In this document: positions 1 through 7,464 of the stretch, one piece after another | How positions within the stretch are numbered: the first letter of the stretch is position 1 | How the letters are laid out: every line of letters starts with the position of its first letter | Origin: Candidatus Poribacteria bacterium | Lineage (GTDB): Bacteria > Poribacteria > WGA-4E > WGA-3G | Assembly: GCA_003635315.1 (NCBI GenBank) | Contig: PYJD01000041.1 | Location: 1-64,000, forward strand | Direction of reading: 5' to 3' | DNA: 64,000 nt | Notes under the pieces: model-generated | Seen by the model: only the letters and a program-made list of their open reading frames with translations | The model's database searches: none | Told to the model about the DNA's origin: nothing | Program-made: the position numbers and the translations under genes

Positions 1-282
1 ATGGAATTGAGTGATAAGGAATGGGAAGTTATCGAACAACTAATACCAGAACCCCCTTCGAATAAACCAGGGAGACCTTGGCGTGGTAATAGAGAAGTGT
101 TAGATGGTATACTCTGGGTGTTGCGAACAGGTGCGCCCTGGCGGGATTTACCAAAAGAGTATCCCCCCTATCAAACCTGTCATCGTCGTTTCCAGCAATG
201 GTCTTCGGATGGAACACTTGAAAATGTCCAAATGGCACTCACAGAAATACTTGAAAAACGAAAAAAAAATAAATGTGAGTGA
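1..282 (+). CDS. IS5-family transposase, N-terminal frame (DUF4096-like)
   Basis: 93 aa. Residues 1-75 show the IS5 N-terminal signature: an L-S-D-x-E-W start, GRP followed by the conserved R-E-V-L-D-G-I-L-W-V-L-R-T-G-A-P-W-R-D-L-P block. The frame ends at TGA 280-282 just after a run of nine A (261-269). The catalytic domain continues in another frame from about 260. To join them a ribosome or polymerase must shift by +1 (equivalently one A fewer in the transcript). This could be programmed slippage, as in several IS families, or a one-base inactivating insertion. Base 1 is the ATG, so a few upstream codons could be missing. Confidence 0.8.
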   Translation: MELSDKEWEVIEQLIPEPPSNKPGRPWRGNREVLDGILWVLRTGAPWRDLPKEYPPYQTCHRRFQQWSSDGTLENVQMALTEILEKRKKNKCE

Positions 283-766
283 GTGTTGTATTGATGCGAA
301 GTTTGTTCCTGCCAAGAAAGGTGGCACTTGTGTTGGTAAAACGAAGTGTGGTAAGGGGACAAAACTGGTAGCGATTACAGACAAGAGTGGTAGACCTGTG
401 AGTGTATTGATTACAGATGCTTCTTGTCATGAAGTGCGTTTAGTTGAACCGGCATTGGATGCGTGTTGGACATCGGAATACCCCGCAGTGTTGATAGGGG
501 ACAAAGCCTATGACTCTGATCCTTTAGATGCGTCTTTGAGGAGTCGTGGTGTTGAAATGGTAGCACCCCATAAAAAGAATCGTAAAAGACAGGCGACACA
601 GGATGGTCGTCGTTTACGTCGGTATAAGCATCGTTTCAAAGTAGAAAGATTTTTCAGTTGGTTAGAGGATTTTCGTCGTTTAGTTGTTCGTTGGGAACAT
701 TATGCCGAAAATTATTTAGGTTTTGTACTTCTTGCTTGCATACGAATGTCATTGAAGTATTTATGA
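260..766 (+). CDS. IS5-family transposase, catalytic DDE frame
   Basis: Frame 2 continuation of the transposase. The first catalytic Asp is in C-C-I-D-A-K-F, followed by the A-K-K-G-G-x-x-x-G-K-T-K-x-G-K-G-T-K block typical of the ISL2/IS427 side of the IS5 family. The second Asp is in L-I-G-D-K-A-Y-D-S, and the Glu is in K-V-E-R-F-F-S-W-L-E-D-F-R-R-L. All three acidic residues are present, so the enzyme would be complete if the A-tract shift at 261-269 occurs. An independent start could be GTG 275, but that would give only a catalytic fragment. The coordinates mark the open frame from the A tract, not a proven start. Confidence 0.75.
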   Translation, partial: EKKINVSECCIDAKFVPAKKGGTCVGKTKCGKGTKLVAITDKSGRPVSVLITDASCHEVRLVEPALDACWTSEYPAVLIGDKAYDSDPLDASLRSRGVEMVAPHKKNRKRQATQDGRRLRRYKHRFKVERFFSWLEDFRRLVVRWEHYAENYLGFVLLACIRMSLKYL

Positions 767-894
767 GATATGCTGTACTTAGAAATGGTATAAATAAATT
801 AGATTAGGTATAGTCTTCTATTTTTGATAGAATATATAAACTACGATTCATTATCTATAGAATAGAAATATTTCATTGGATTAGGTAACCGATT

Positions 895-1632
895 TTGACA
901 TCATCACAACTAAACCACTACAAACAAAGCGGTTTTGTAATCCTCAAGAGTGTCTTCTCTAAAGAGGAATGTGAAAAAGTTGTAAGCCACATGGAAGATC
1001 TCCATACTGGTAAGAAACTACTTGAGGGTTTTTTCCAACAAGATAAATATGGAGCACGCACATTCAATCAACATCTGTATGATCCAATAGTTTTAAGACT
1101 ATTAATTCATCCACGTTTACATGAACCATTGTCTACATGTTTCGGGGATGAACCAGAAGGCGTACAATCGATGCATTTTTATGAGGGTTCTGAACACCCA
1201 TTACATCAAGATCAATACTATTTACCTGAGTGTATGTCAGCATGGATGGCAATGGTAGATGTTAATGAGAACAATGGAGCATTAGTTGTTCAACCCGGAT
1301 CTAACAACGGTAAGTTAGTCACCAAAGATGATGTGTCTATGATCCTTGAACCCAATGAAACCTATGAACAGCAACAACACAACCGTTATTTTCCTGCAGT
1401 TGAAAAGGTATTTATAGAAAACGGAAATAAACTTATGCATATATATGTTGATGCAGGTGATGTTGTTTTGTTTGATGGAAAACTCATACATGATGGAGCA
1501 AAAATTCTAACACCAGGAAAAAGGAGACACGCGTTGGCATGTCATTATATCCCATATAGTTCTGAGAAATGGGAACGAGATTGGCCAAGGTTTTCATTCG
1601 ATGGAACTAAACGAGTTCATAATATAAAATAA
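895..1632 (+). CDS. Phytanoyl-CoA dioxygenase (PhyH) family protein
   Basis: 245 aa with a TTG start; no in-frame ATG lies nearby upstream. It belongs to the Fe(II)/2-oxoglutarate oxygenase PhyH family. The iron-binding facial triad is visible: H104-x-D106 in H-Q-D-Q-Y-Y and the distal H199 in L-I-H-D-G. R211 in R-R-H-A-L is the likely 2-oxoglutarate-binding Arg. Substrate cannot be read from sequence; family members hydroxylate CoA esters, amino acids and small metabolites. It stands alone between the IS5 element and a repeat island, so context gives no function. It is one of five PhyH paralogs in the window. Confidence 0.88.
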   Translation: MTSSQLNHYKQSGFVILKSVFSKEECEKVVSHMEDLHTGKKLLEGFFQQDKYGARTFNQHLYDPIVLRLLIHPRLHEPLSTCFGDEPEGVQSMHFYEGSEHPLHQDQYYLPECMSAWMAMVDVNENNGALVVQPGSNNGKLVTKDDVSMILEPNETYEQQQHNRYFPAVEKVFIENGNKLMHIYVDAGDVVLFDGKLIHDGAKILTPGKRRHALACHYIPYSSEKWERDWPRFSFDGTKRVHNIK

Positions 1633-2059
1633 CGGAATTCTATCAGTGTGAAATAAGGTATGCTATTCATAAACTTCTACACTGTTGGTAAAGACTGTTT
1701 CAATCAACTCTACATAGACTATCCTGCATAACATACTCTTGATGAGAAACTGCATATTCTAAAAGTTAAAATTCCATAAACCTATATGGAAATGAAGTTA
1801 GATAAATGTTATACTATTGCAAAGTGTATATAGTCTATTTAATATATTACTATAGTTTGGCAGTTTAAGAATTAAACAGAGATTTGGCAGTCTATTTTTT
1901 ATGTTTAGACACATCTCTCACTTCTGGTGCTTGGGATTTATTGAAGCTAATACTATTGCACTCCATTCACACCTTACGCGCTTATTTTTTGGGTATCCAT
2001 ACAGACTACACCATAGGTGTCAATTTAAGAAGACCACTCACGTGTACCCAATTCAGGTA

Positions 2060-2080
2060 GGAGCGGTTTGGAACCGCTCC
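2060..2080. repeat. REP-like palindrome
   Basis: Perfect 9-bp inverted repeat GGAGCGGTT / AACCGCTCC with a 3-base loop. No T-run follows, so it is not an obvious terminator. Related phrases (gagcggttt..aaactgctc) occur near 38632-38655. Confidence 0.6.
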
Positions 2081-2187
2081 GGATTTTAGTCAGATACAGG
2101 GGTTAGGTACGAAACACAACATAAGACCCTGTTTTAAAAATAAATTGAAGAAATTAAAAAAACAGACATCATATATACGAAAAGAGA

Positions 2188-2216
2188 TTGACACAAGCGA
2201 AAATATACGTTACAAT
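2188..2216 (+). promoter_or_regulatory. Sigma70-type promoter inside R1 copy 1
   Basis: TTGACA (2188-2193), a 17-base spacer, TACAAT (2211-2216). The same two boxes and 17-base spacing are kept in R1 copy 3 on the minus strand at 44450-44478, although the spacer has changed at several bases. Confidence 0.7.
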
Positions 2217-2272
2217 AACATATAGAGAACTACTATTATACTTATACTAATAATTAACAAAGGATAATCAAT

Positions 2273-2335
2273 ATGATTAAAGAAAATATACACAGTTATA
2301 CAAATGTCAATGTAACACATCTTATTCGGAAATAA
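2273..2335 (+). CDS. Putative 20-aa peptide encoded in R1
   Basis: ATG 2273 to TAA 2333-2335, encoding MIKENIHSYTNVNVTHLIRK. AGGA lies about 8 bases before the ATG and the R1 promoter lies some 60 bases upstream. The R1 copy at 44330-44392 (minus) keeps the ATG, reading frame, length and stop, with 6 base changes in 63 (2 synonymous, 4 not) and no indels. This fits a real peptide but also a well-conserved untranslated leader: the substitution pattern does not prove coding. No family is recognised. Confidence 0.35.
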   Translation: MIKENIHSYTNVNVTHLIRK

Positions 2336-2650
2336 TGTGTTAAGAAATCTATCAAGAGAACTCTTTTTATTTCTTTTATAGAAAATCGTAAATTGGCTGT
2401 AAACATAGACGGGGACAGACCTAACAGCGACTATACTAAAATTGGTGTAACAGAAAAAAGTTACGATTTCGTAACTTTTTACATAAATCCAGAAAACTAT
2501 CTAATGACTATCCAAAACATTCATAATTATCTTAAAAACAGAAACAGCATCACCTTTACCTTTTCTGAGAAAAAAAGTTCCATTGATGGTTTATGGGGAT
2601 GTCATCTATTAGGGTACGTCCTAAAATATTATGTCACAATAATGAGATAT

Positions 2651-2886
2651 TATTATTACGACTTGTGCCAGTTAACTATATGTTTGTATTAAATTCACAT
2701 ATGCTGTGTTTTACATATAAACATTTCGTCCCTACAGGACTCAAGAGGTTTATGTGACGTTTTTCTATAAACATTTCGTCCCTACAGGACTAAAGAGGGT
2801 TCAAAGAAAAAGGAAGACGCTCAAAACCTTCTGTTTATGTGAAAATATTTTCTACAATTAGTCATTTAGCACAACTCGTTATTATT
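2651..2886. mobile_element. 222-bp MITE nested in R1, with 7-bp target duplication
   Basis: The element is 2658-2879. It begins ACGACTTGTGC and ends GCACAACTCGT, giving terminal inverted repeats matching at 10 of the first 11 bases and about 18 of 25 overall. It is flanked by TATTATT at 2651-2657 and 2880-2886. Removing it restores the continuous sequence seen in R1 copies 2 and 3, which marks it as an insertion. Inside are two 50-bp units starting TATAAACAT (2716 and 2766), each with the GTCCCTACAGGAC mini-hairpin also found in the array at 44888-45085. It has no coding capacity. Confidence 0.75.
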
Positions 2887-3543
2887 TAGAAAATGTATTA
2901 CAAATGTCTGTATCGGATATTCCTCCAAGAATTATAAAAAATAAAAAAGAAGAACGACACAAAATCATACAATTCAAGAATTGTTACTATTCTAAAAAAC
3001 ACCGATAAACGCAGACTGTGACAGGGCGGACAGCCGTTTTACTAATGACACACAATGTGTCAAAAAGTGTAACATATTAAACATAATAAATAATAATTAT
3101 TACTTATGTGAATATTGAAATACCAATAATTTAGAGTGTTTTTTATACTAAGTTCTATAAAATTAGTTTCCATTACGAACACTTTTTATAGTCGCACGGA
3201 TAATGGGGGAATTTCTTAACAGCATTCATTCCCGACGAATTCCATACGCGGATTCGGCGTTGATTTGAGGGAAGCGTACCAGAAATTGACATTTATAGTA
3301 TCCGTACAGACTACACCTATTTCACCACAATACAGAGGTATAAATGTTAAATAGCATTCAACGGGTTGTTGTTTGATGTAAACTGATTAATTGGTGAGTT
3401 TAGCCACAGACTGAAAATTGTCGAAAAAGAATACTATTGACCAAATCGGCAGCACCAGAGGTGCGAATGGTGTATAAAACAGTGTTAAAAGAAAATACGA
3501 AAATTGTCCAAACTATAGTAAGTTTTAGCTTATTAATATAATA

Positions 3544-3650
3544 CCATTTCTGATGTATAATGTCTCTCTTGTAGCATAAACTTACCAGTTTGTGCCACAT
3601 TCCTCTTCATTTCTAACAATTGGTAATGGAATAAAAATTAATAGAAATGG
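3544..3650 (-). mobile_element. R2 MITE, copy a (107 bp), upstream of the metalloprotease gene
   Basis: Flanked by TA (3542-3543 and 3651-3652) with perfect inverted ends CCATTTCT / AGAAATGG. It contains a hairpin related to GTAGCACAAACT / AGTTTGTGCTAC. Other copies: 31789-31896, 32052-32158, about 32307-32400 and about 38458-38567. The ends match the right end of the IS5 element at 781-788, so that transposase, or a relative, may have moved it. It finishes 24 bases before the ATG of the next gene and so forms its immediate 5-prime region. Confidence 0.7.
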
Positions 3651-3673
3651 TATAACTTTTAGGAGAATTGTTG

Positions 3674-6295
3674 ATGCGTAAGCTTTGGATTTTCTGCATA
3701 TGTGTAATTGCCTTTTCTTATTTTTGTTACTCTATTAATGCCCAAGAGACTACAGAACAAGAACAATCTGCAGCAACAAAAGAAACAACTAAGAAGAAAA
3801 CAGAATTTGATGATTTCGATAAAGTAATTGAAGATAGCAAGAGTTATCAAGGTTTGTATAGACTCTACCAGAAGAAAGAAAACTTGTACTGTGAGATTCA
3901 ACCTAATCAATTAAACAAACCATTTCTATGTATGTTAAGTATCTCCCGAGGTATCGGATCAGGTCGTATTCTATCAGGGATGACTATGGATGAATGGTTA
4001 CTTGAGTGGCGTCGTGTTGGTGATCGGGTACATCTTGTTCGAAAAAATGTTAGGTTCCGGGCGAAAAAAGGCACACCTATAGGACATGCGGTTGATTTTG
4101 GTTATAGTGATTCTGTACTATTCGCATTAAAATTAGAGAGTATACATCCTCAACGAAAAAGTCTATTAGTAAATATCACTCCGGTATTTATCTCAGATCT
4201 ACCTCCATTGTCAAGTAGTATTGGGGGTGGTGCAAGATTTGATAAGAGCAGAAGCACCTGGGAATCAATCAAGGTTTTTCCTAAAAATGTAGAATTAAGA
4301 GTCGCAGCTGTATACTCAGCTGGAGGAAGTCGGGAGACCATTCCAGATTCAAGAGGAATACAGGTCGGCATTCATTACAGTCTCGCTGCACTACCATCCA
4401 ACAACTATCAACCACGTTTCGCTGATGATCGTGTTGGCCACTTTATGACGACTGTTAAAGATTATTCACTACAAACAAGCGATGAACCATATATTCGATA
4501 TGTCAATCGGTGGCATTTAGAAAAAGCAGATAAGAAAGCTAAACTTTCTCCCCCAATTGAACCAATCATCTTTTATATTGAAAAGACTGTACCGCATAAG
4601 TTAAGACCTTATGTGAGACAAGGTATATTAGAATGGAATAAGGCTTTTGAAGCAGCGGGTTTTGTTGACGCCATTGAAGCACGTATACAACAAGATCATG
4701 AAGATTGGGATCCAGAGGATGCAAGGTATAATACTATTCGATGGATTGTTGGCGCTTCTTTTGCAATTGGACCATCACGTGTAAATCCGCTAACTGGACA
4801 GATACTCGATGCTGATATACTCGTTGGGGAAAGTTGGATACGATATTGGCAAAGGGAATATACTACCTTCTTAGAAGAAATTGAACATGAGCGGGAACAC
4901 CCAATTGATCATTCATCACGTTTCAATTGTCAAATGGCAAATGGATTAGCAAGACAGATGGGATTCATGGCAAGTGTATTACAAGCACGGGGTATAATGG
5001 ATGATGGTGGTGAAATACCTGATGAATTTATCGGACAAGCACTCAAAGCATTGATCATGCACGAAGTGGGACATACTTTGGGATTACGACATAACTTTAA
5101 AGCAAGTACTGTTTATACGTTAAAAGAAATTCAAGGTAGAAAAGGTAAACCACTTGTAGGTTCAGTTATGGAATATGATGCTGTCAATATTGCCCCAGAG
5201 GGTAAAAAGCAAGGAGATTACTATACCTCAACACTCGGACCTTGGGATCACTGGGTAATTGAATATGCATATAAACCTGTCAGTGGTGGATCTCCTGAAG
5301 GGGAATTAAAAGATCTTGGTAAAATTGCTTCTCGTGCCCCACAATCTGAATTAAGGTATGGAACTGACGGTGATGCATCTATGTACCAATATCGTGATTT
5401 AGATCCATTGGTAAATCGGTGGGATATGGGAGCAGATCCTCTAAATTTCGCTAAGAATCAAAGGGAAATTGTGTCAGAACTTTGGGATAAGATTTCTAAT
5501 AAAGTCACAAAAGAAGGTATGGGTTATCAAAGGGTAAGACGTGCCTTTAGATCTCTACTCAGTGAATATAGTTCGTCAATGTTTCTTGCTACTCGTTTCA
5601 TAGGAGGGCAATACCATCATAGAGACCATCGTGGTGATGAAAATGCACGTTTACCTTACGTGCCTGTGCCAGCAAAAAAACAACGGGAAGCACTAAAATT
5701 CATTAAAGAATATGCTCTTTCTGATGAAGCATTCAATTTCTCTCCTGAATTATTAAATAGTTTGGCTATAACTCGATGGAGTGATTGGGGATCAAGTAGC
5801 AATAATTCCACACGATTGGATTATCCAATTCATGATGTAATTCTGAGAAATCAATCTCAAATTCTTGGTCGTCTACTACATCCGAATATCCTCGCTCGCG
5901 TACAAGATACAGAGTTAAAATTTAATGAAGATGATGTATTTACATTACCAGAACTTTTTACAGGTATTACAGAAGCAGTATGGGTAGATCTTGATGCAAA
6001 TCCTGCTGCAAAACAGTGGACAAATGCAGAAGCATATATCTCAGGATTTCGTCGCGGTTTACAACGTGAACATCTGAAGCAACTCATTAAATTAGTCTTA
6101 GATGCCGATAGTGGAACTCCTGAGGACGCAAGATCACTTGCAAGACTCCATCTTAGCCAAATTAACTCAAGAATCCAAGATGTTCTTCAAAAATCCAAAC
6201 CACAACTTGATGATTATACCGTCGCACATTTAGAAGAATCACAAGTTAGAGTTGGTAAAGCATTAGATGCTAATTTTGAAGTTCAAAAAAGGTAA
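3674..6295 (+). CDS. Secreted zinc-dependent metalloprotease (DUF5117/DUF4953 type)
   Basis: About 873 aa from ATG 3674, preceded by AGGAG (3661-3665) at 8-base spacing; two TTG codons at 3668 and 3671 are in frame but too close to the Shine-Dalgarno. The N-terminus is a signal peptide ending near S-I-N-A-Q. The zinc site is H463-E-V-G-H-x-L-G-L-R-H, a metzincin-like HExxHxxGxxH motif, inside the DUF4953 region. The preceding half matches the DUF5117/DUF5118 layout (family knowledge). Members are large extracellular proteases found mostly in Bacteroidota and relatives. Transcription ends at the strong hairpin at 6328-6368. Confidence 0.9.
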   Translation: MRKLWIFCICVIAFSYFCYSINAQETTEQEQSAATKETTKKKTEFDDFDKVIEDSKSYQGLYRLYQKKENLYCEIQPNQLNKPFLCMLSISRGIGSGRILSGMTMDEWLLEWRRVGDRVHLVRKNVRFRAKKGTPIGHAVDFGYSDSVLFALKLESIHPQRKSLLVNITPVFISDLPPLSSSIGGGARFDKSRSTWESIKVFPKNVELRVAAVYSAGGSRETIPDSRGIQVGIHYSLAALPSNNYQPRFADDRVGHFMTTVKDYSLQTSDEPYIRYVNRWHLEKADKKAKLSPPIEPIIFYIEKTVPHKLRPYVRQGILEWNKAFEAAGFVDAIEARIQQDHEDWDPEDARYNTIRWIVGASFAIGPSRVNPLTGQILDADILVGESWIRYWQREYTTFLEEIEHEREHPIDHSSRFNCQMANGLARQMGFMASVLQARGIMDDGGEIPDEFIGQALKALIMHEVGHTLGLRHNFKASTVYTLKEIQGRKGKPLVGSVMEYDAVNIAPEGKKQGDYYTSTLGPWDHWVIEYAYKPVSGGSPEGELKDLGKIASRAPQSELRYGTDGDASMYQYRDLDPLVNRWDMGADPLNFAKNQREIVSELWDKISNKVTKEGMGYQRVRRAFRSLLSEYSSSMFLATRFIGGQYHHRDHRGDENARLPYVPVPAKKQREALKFIKEYALSDEAFNFSPELLNSLAITRWSDWGSSSNNSTRLDYPIHDVILRNQSQILGRLLHPNILARVQDTELKFNEDDVFTLPELFTGITEAVWVDLDANPAAKQWTNAEAYISGFRRGLQREHLKQLIKLVLDADSGTPEDARSLARLHLSQINSRIQDVLQKSKPQLDDYTVAHLEESQVRVGKALDANFEVQKR

Positions 6296-6327
6296 TTAAA
6301 GTCTAATAATTTGCTATCAATTGATAT

Positions 6328-6368
6328 CAACAAAATTGGCGGAGGTTACACCTCCGCCAATTTTGTTG
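6328..6368. terminator. Strong hairpin terminator after the metalloprotease gene
   Basis: A 19-bp perfect inverted repeat (6328-6346 and 6350-6368) with a 3-base loop. The GC-rich core GGCGGAGG/CCTCCGCC is flanked by AAAA and TTTT, so it could act on either strand. Confidence 0.85.
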
Positions 6369-6476
6369 AAGTTCAAAGATTATCACTCCAAAGTATTATA
6401 TAAACAGTTGCTGTTAATTTCCTACTGGTGATGATTGTATAATTAATTAAAATCTACAATATATAGGAATCATTCA

Positions 6477-7388
6477 ATGGAAATACTTCAATATACACCA
6501 GATAAGTTAAAGTCTGTAACTAACTTTTACAATCGTCTTATAAAGAATGTCCCTTATTGTTACCCAGTATCATTAGGTCAATTTGAGCATGTATTACAAG
6601 ATATTATTGATAGTCCTGAAGTGTGTAAAGATGACGAATTAATAGAAGAAACAGTCTATATTGTTAATAATAAAGGTACTGTTGAAGCATATATCCATAT
6701 TGGAATCGAAAGTGACGATGATAAGGAATATGGTGGAATTATTAGATTCTTTGGATACAGACGCGGGTCAAGAGAAGCTGGGCTATCCATACTCAAGAAA
6801 GCTGAGGAATCTATGAGAAAATACAATGTCACTCGTATATATGCATTCTCTAAAAACTATAAATATCCATTCTACCATTACAGATATGCCCACTTGTCAA
6901 ATTCACTTGACCATATTGAGGCATTGCTTGGATTAAATGGATATAAACGTGTAAACGGACAAGTCTTTCTAAACTGGGAGAATTTTCAAGTTAAACCTAT
7001 TAAACCAAAAATACAAATGCAACTTAAACCCGATTGGAAAGATGGTAGAGGGTTACTCCAAAACTGTAATATCACCGCATACAAAGACGGTGAAGAGATT
7101 GGACAGTGTTGGACTAATTCATGTGGTGAGTTTAACGATAATCCAACTATACAAGATTGGGTATATATTGACTGGTTGGGAGTAGAGGATGAATTCCAAG
7201 GAAAGGGATTGGGGAAATATCTACTTGAATATACGCTACAGGAATTAAAAAAAGTTGGCTATAAGCACACAACACTCAGTACAAGTTGGGATAATCATCT
7301 TGCATTTTTGATGTATACGAACTTAGGTTATCGTGTTATTGATTGGACTTACGGATATGAGAAGACTTTCAATGATAAATCATCTTAA
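6477..7388 (+). CDS. GNAT-family N-acetyltransferase
   Basis: 303 aa, ATG start with AGGA about 9 bases upstream. The C-terminal domain (about 195-300) is a GNAT fold: the acetyl-CoA-binding motif A is seen as V-E-D-E-F-Q-G-K-G-L-G-K-Y-L-L, followed by the motif B-like N-H-L-A-F-x-M-Y-x-x-L-G-Y. Residues 1-180 look like a second, diverged acetyltransferase half (R-R-G-S-R-E-A-G), as in mycothiol-synthase-like double GNAT proteins. The acceptor substrate is unknown. It is a single gene between a terminator and a convergent gene. Confidence 0.85.
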   Translation: MEILQYTPDKLKSVTNFYNRLIKNVPYCYPVSLGQFEHVLQDIIDSPEVCKDDELIEETVYIVNNKGTVEAYIHIGIESDDDKEYGGIIRFFGYRRGSREAGLSILKKAEESMRKYNVTRIYAFSKNYKYPFYHYRYAHLSNSLDHIEALLGLNGYKRVNGQVFLNWENFQVKPIKPKIQMQLKPDWKDGRGLLQNCNITAYKDGEEIGQCWTNSCGEFNDNPTIQDWVYIDWLGVEDEFQGKGLGKYLLEYTLQELKKVGYKHTTLSTSWDNHLAFLMYTNLGYRVIDWTYGYEKTFNDKSS

Positions 7389-7401
7389 ACATTGATATAA
7401 A

Positions 7402-7441
7402 ATGTGGTATATGAATAATTTTGTACTTACATATACCACAT
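7402..7441. terminator. Convergent-gene hairpin
   Basis: A perfect 12-bp inverted repeat ATGTGGTATATG / CATATACCACAT (7402-7413 and 7430-7441) lies between the GNAT gene and the convergent CBM9/DUF5916 gene. It is AT-rich with no long T-run; it probably serves both genes. Confidence 0.55.
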
Positions 7442-7464
7442 CATATGAATCTAAATTTACATAC

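Larger units (their letters stand above)
1..788 (+). mobile_element. IS5-family insertion sequence (IS427-like), left end outside window
   Basis: Two overlapping transposase frames (1-282 and 260-766) of IS5 type occupy this segment. Just after the second stop codon the sequence reads AGAAATGG (781-788) followed by TA (789-790). The same octamer followed by TA ends the 107-bp R2 repeats in this window, so I place the right end of the IS at 788 with a TA target duplication; IS427-group members are known to duplicate TA. The left inverted repeat would lie before base 1 and cannot be seen. Exact right end is an inference from the shared terminus. Confidence 0.75.
2135..3240 (+). repeat. R1 structured repeat, copy 1 (interrupted by a MITE)
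   Basis: About 870 bp once the MITE at 2651-2886 is removed. Reverse-oriented copies lie at 43675-44545 (near full length) and 30835-31395 (truncated at both sides). Shared features, in order: a promoter at 2188-2216, a 20-codon ORF at 2273-2335, a 12-bp palindrome at 2455-2480 (AAAAAGTTACGA, 2-base loop, complement), a hairpin near 2971-2986 (ACAATTC/GAATTGT), a conserved GACTGTGACAGGG block, and a 7-bp hairpin at 3046-3062 whose stem changes in a compensatory way between copies. No transposase frame is visible. It may be a non-autonomous mobile element or a repeated structured RNA gene. Boundaries are by eye. Confidence 0.8.
1633..3543. other. Gene-poor repeat island 1
   Basis: No convincing gene over about 1.9 kb apart from a 20-codon ORF at 2273. 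It holds, in order: AT-rich sequence; a perfect 9-bp REP-like hairpin at 2060-2080; the R1 repeat (about 2135-3240) interrupted by a 222-bp MITE (2658-2879); and a fragment around 3200-3260 with relatives near 38570 and 44780-44870. Open frames at 1901-2089, 2393-2692 and 3400-3600 have no family resemblance and are interrupted in other copies of the repeat, so I do not call them genes. Confidence 0.7.

Noticed and set aside
2393-2692. 99-aa open frame inside R1
   Set aside because: Related frames in copies 2 and 3 are interrupted upstream by a stop or by a lost A; similarity is explained by DNA repeat identity.
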